Source: Marinobacter antarcticus
GTDB taxonomy: Bacteria; Pseudomonadota; Gammaproteobacteria; Pseudomonadales; Oleiphilaceae
Length of the DNA: 64,000 bases
Reading direction: 5' to 3'
Assembly: GCF_900142385.1 (NCBI RefSeq)
Contig: NZ_FRAQ01000001.1
Coordinates: forward strand, 744,001 to 808,000
Shown here: positions 61,480-64,000 of the stretch, piece after piece
How the letters are laid out: the number at the start of each line of letters is the position of its first letter
How positions within the stretch are numbered: position 1 is the stretch's first letter
Notes under the pieces: generated by a model
What the model was told of the DNA's origin: nothing
Database searches by the model: none
What the model saw: only the letters and a program-made list of their open reading frames with translations
Made by a program: the position numbers and the translations under genes

Positions 61480-63555
61480 TCAGCTCACCACCGGAACGTT
61501 GCTGTCTTCCTCTTCTTCGTGGTCGACCATATCTTCTTCGGGCAGCGTGAAGCCGGCAACGGAGGACCGCAGCTCGGACGCCATGTCTGCCAGATTCCCG
61601 ATCGACTTCGCGGTTGCGTTGGTACCGGACGATGTTTGGGAAGTAATTTCCTGGATAACGTTCATCGTATTGGAAATGTGCGCCGCAGAGGATGACTGCT
61701 GGCGAGCGGCGTTGGAGATGTTCTGAATCAGCTCCGCAAGACTCATGGATACGTTCTCGATTTCCTCGAGGGCAATACCCGCATCCTGTGCCAGACGTGC
61801 ACCACGAACCACCTCGGCGGTGGTATGCTCCATGGAGATAACCGCTTCGTTGGTGTCGGACTGGATCGTCTTGACCAGTGCTTCAATTTGCTTGGTTGCC
61901 GCAGAGGAGCGTTCCGCGAGGCGCTGAACCTCGTCCGCAACTACCGCAAAGCCCCGGCCTGCATCACCGGCCATGGAGGCCTGGATTGCAGCGTTCAGGG
62001 ATAGAATGTTGGTCTGGTCGGCAATGTCGTTGATCAGGGATACGATGTCACCGATCTCCTGGGAAGATTCACCCAGACGCTTGATCCGCTTCGATGTTTC
62101 CTGGATCTGCTCGCGGATGTTATCCATGCCGCGGATGGTGTTCTGTACCACTTCTGCGCCTTTCTTGGCGATGGCAACCGAGCGTTCCGCAACCGCTGAA
62201 GATTCTGCAGCGTTGGAAGATACCTGGTCGATGGATACGGCCATTTCGTTAACAGCTGCAGAGGCGCCGGCAATTTCCTGAGCCTGGTGCTCAGATGCAT
62301 CTGCCAGGTGCATGGCAGTGGACTGGGTTTCCTGGGCTGCTGAGGCCACACGTACCGCTGTGCCACGAATCGCCTGTACCAACCCGCGCATCTGGTCGAT
62401 CGCGTAGTTGATGGAGTCGGCGATGGCGCCGGTAAAGTCCTCGGTTACTGTGGCTTCTGCGGTAAGGTCACCGTCGGCCAGATCGGCCAGTTCGTCCAGC
62501 AGCCGAAGGATCGCATTCTGGTTCTGCTCATTCTGCTCCTGAGTAGTTGCAAGACGCGCTTGGGCTTCCCGGTACAGAGCAAGGCCGATAAACACTACCA
62601 TGGCGGCCATGGCAGCCAGAATGAAAAAAGCCAGAGTCGGGCTGACAAGCCGCGAGCCGCTCTGGGCGCGGAAGCTTTCGGCCAGAACAGAGAGCTCAGA
62701 AAGCAGGATTTCGGAATTCTGGAAGATGTCGCTGGCTGCGGTGCGTACCTTGAAGAGGTCGGGAGAAGCTTCAAGGATAGCGTCTACGTTCTGGGAAACG
62801 AACGCGAACAGTTCATCAACCGCTTCCAGGCCGTAAATGGCATCTTCGTCGTTTACTTTCGAAATGCCCATGGCCGGATTGCCGTTAAGCTGACCCTCGA
62901 GCACCCGGCCAAACAGGCTGGCGTCGCGGCCAAACCGGTCGGCGGCGATAACAGCGTCTTCGTCACCGGAAAGTACGTTGTTTACCGAGCGAACAATCCG
63001 CTCTGCCAGCAGTGACTGGCGTTGTGCCAGTGCAATCTGTTCAGACGGCGCTTTGTTGTCCAGCAGGATCTGTACGATATCGTCGTACTCAACCTGAAGC
63101 TGAGGAATGGTTTCGTTCAGGGTACGCGCTACTTCGTGCAGGCCAAGCACGGCATCCCGGGTGGTCAGAATGCTGTCAGCGTTCTCGCGTACCGTGTTCC
63201 AGTGTTGCTGAACACCGCTCTCGCGGGCCAGTTCACTAGGTGGCAGGCCGGTTTCCGGGTTGCCTTCGGTCACGTTTGCCCAGAGCTGCTGGAATTCATC
63301 GCGGGAGCGGCGCAACTGGTTGAATGCCTCGGCGGTACCGCCGGCGGCCTCAGTCGCGTTTTTCGCGATTTCCTGTGAAAGCACCCTCAGATCAGCTGAG
63401 TTGGCGATGTATTCCTGATCGTTCTGGCTGTCCCTGTTAACAATAAACAGGACCACAACGAGCAGGACAGTGAGTGCGATCAGTGAGGCGATCAAGCCGG
63501 CAACGAGCTTGTTGCCTCCCTGGCCTGTACCGATTCTTCCGGCTCTGTTTTTCAT
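61480..63555 (-). CDS. pilJ: Type IV pilus methyl-accepting chemotaxis protein PilJ
   Basis: A 691-residue chemoreceptor. A membrane segment at about 20-40 and another near 310-330 flank a periplasmic region with the PilJ-type four-helix sensor domain (repeated). A cytoplasmic HAMP and long MCP signalling helices follow, with the hairpin tip around A-E-R-S-S-A-A-T-K-Q-I near 555. The helix heptads and E/Q-rich methylation segments are typical. PilJ signals pilus contact or retraction to ChpA through PilI. It is followed 26 bases later by pilK and lies 91 bases after pilI. Confidence 0.93.
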   Translation of the reverse strand: MKNRAGRIGTGQGGNKLVAGLIASLIALTVLLVVVLFIVNRDSQNDQEYIANSADLRVLSQEIAKNATEAAGGTAEAFNQLRRSRDEFQQLWANVTEGNPETGLPPSELARESGVQQHWNTVRENADSILTTRDAVLGLHEVARTLNETIPQLQVEYDDIVQILLDNKAPSEQIALAQRQSLLAERIVRSVNNVLSGDEDAVIAADRFGRDASLFGRVLEGQLNGNPAMGISKVNDEDAIYGLEAVDELFAFVSQNVDAILEASPDLFKVRTAASDIFQNSEILLSELSVLAESFRAQSGSRLVSPTLAFFILAAMAAMVVFIGLALYREAQARLATTQEQNEQNQNAILRLLDELADLADGDLTAEATVTEDFTGAIADSINYAIDQMRGLVQAIRGTAVRVASAAQETQSTAMHLADASEHQAQEIAGASAAVNEMAVSIDQVSSNAAESSAVAERSVAIAKKGAEVVQNTIRGMDNIREQIQETSKRIKRLGESSQEIGDIVSLINDIADQTNILSLNAAIQASMAGDAGRGFAVVADEVQRLAERSSAATKQIEALVKTIQSDTNEAVISMEHTTAEVVRGARLAQDAGIALEEIENVSMSLAELIQNISNAARQQSSSAAHISNTMNVIQEITSQTSSGTNATAKSIGNLADMASELRSSVAGFTLPEEDMVDHEEEEDSNVPVVS

Positions 63556-63646
63556 TTTCTGGCTCCCGGCCTCTTCAAGAATTTGGCAAGTTGTTTTAAT
63601 CAGGCTTCAGGCAGTCAGGGCGTTTGTCCTGCCACGGTCATCACCC

Positions 63647-64000
63647 TTACCACTGTGCGACGTCGAGAAAGCGTTCGTCTTCGAGCAGGTCGACGGCGGA
63701 AAACACTTTCCAGACTTCTTCGTTTCGTTCATAGCCGCCTGCGACAAACGGTTGAACGTTTTCAGGCACACCCGTTGGCGCTGCCTTGAAACTGTCGGTT
63801 GCAAAGTACTGCATGCCCAGTACAGTATCGACGACCAGACCACTGAAAATATCGCCTTGTTCAACAACAAGAACCCGTCGTTCCCGCGGGCTGCGGGATG
63901 AGCGGGGAATGTCAAAGAATCCGGCAAGATCTACCAGGGGGAGAAGGCGACCGCGAACGTTGGCAGCACCCATCAAAAATGGCCGCACTCCCGGAATGTG
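63647..64000 (-). CDS. pilI: CheW-like protein PilI, C-terminal part (5' end outside window)
   Basis: The frame is still open at the right edge (H-I-P-G-V-R-P-F-L-M-G read just inside it), so the N-terminal third is missing. The visible 117 residues contain the CheW elements G-A-A-N-V-R-G-R-L-L-P-L-V-D-L near the start and R-V-L-V-V-E-Q-G, then a C-terminal tail. As the first Chp gene in this window it links PilJ to ChpA. Upstream pilG/pilH would be expected just outside the window. Confidence 0.9.
   Translation of the reverse strand, partial: HIPGVRPFLMGAANVRGRLLPLVDLAGFFDIPRSSRSPRERRVLVVEQGDIFSGLVVDTVLGMQYFATDSFKAAPTGVPENVQPFVAGGYERNEEVWKVFSAVDLLEDERFLDVAQW

Noticed and set aside
1..64000. 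CRISPR arrays, tRNA or rRNA genes, prophage, insertion sequences or integrase attachment sites.
   Set aside because: No regularly spaced repeats, cloverleaf-like sequences, transposase or integrase genes were seen on reading both strands by eye; genes are densely packed and of housekeeping or catabolic type.

Overview
The window looks like chromosomal DNA of a marine, aerobic gammaproteobacterium, most likely Marinobacter or a close relative. This rests on gene content and protein flavour: a complete type IV pilus Chp chemosensory operon with a giant ChpA, a FadE-type acyl-CoA dehydrogenase, a class VI (CYP116B-like) cytochrome P450, TRAP transport, and GC-rich codon use. No database search was possible, so the genus is an inference. 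Coding density is very high, no gene-free stretch exceeds 300 bases, and I see no tRNA, rRNA, CRISPR array, phage or insertion sequence.

Left part (1-19245). A LysR regulator truncated by the window edge converges on a six-gene minus-strand operon livG-livF-livK-livH-livM-ocd: a complete branched-chain/amino-acid ABC importer followed by an ornithine cyclodeaminase-family (ketimine reductase) enzyme. Next come fadE, a UbiA-family prenyltransferase and an AEC-type carrier (minus). A MalY/PatB-type C-S lyase (plus) converges with a DMT exporter plus a small secreted carbohydrate-binding-like protein. Then follow an exported aspartoacylase-family protein, a Pmp3/YqaE peptide and a NUDIX-metallo-beta-lactamase fusion.

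Aromatic island (17382-27322). This is the most interesting part. The four core enzymes of the homogentisate route are present as two minus-strand pairs, maiA-hppD and hmgA-fahA. Between them, on the opposite strand, sits a tight four-gene unit: a self-sufficient P450 (P450-FMN/NADH reductase-2Fe2S) and a complete TRAP transporter (dctP-dctQ-dctM). The P450 unit and maiA-hppD diverge from one shared 250-bp region. The simplest reading is a module that imports an aromatic acid and hydroxylates it into the homogentisate pathway.

Middle part (27457-48039). Housekeeping and stress genes: a thioesterase, a MATE exporter, thiol peroxidase, a Bcr/CflA exporter with a LysR gene upstream, a PlsC-type acyltransferase, RNase II, and a copper operon (MerR regulator, CopA, a 38-residue membrane peptide, a DUF411 protein). 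There are three cyclic-di-GMP enzymes, a folE-folX pair and a MEST-like hydrolase. Several non-coding structures stand out: a ten-G tract just upstream of a diguanylate cyclase, a roughly 100-bp element with 23-bp inverted ends upstream of the copper regulator, and tandem 20-bp repeats upstream of tpx.

Right part (48241-64000). A patatin-like protein, then zur-znuC-znuB with a Zur-like box, then the Chp operon read right to left: pilI (truncated by the window edge), pilJ, pilK, chpA (2482 residues with about nine phosphotransfer-like modules), chpB and chpC.
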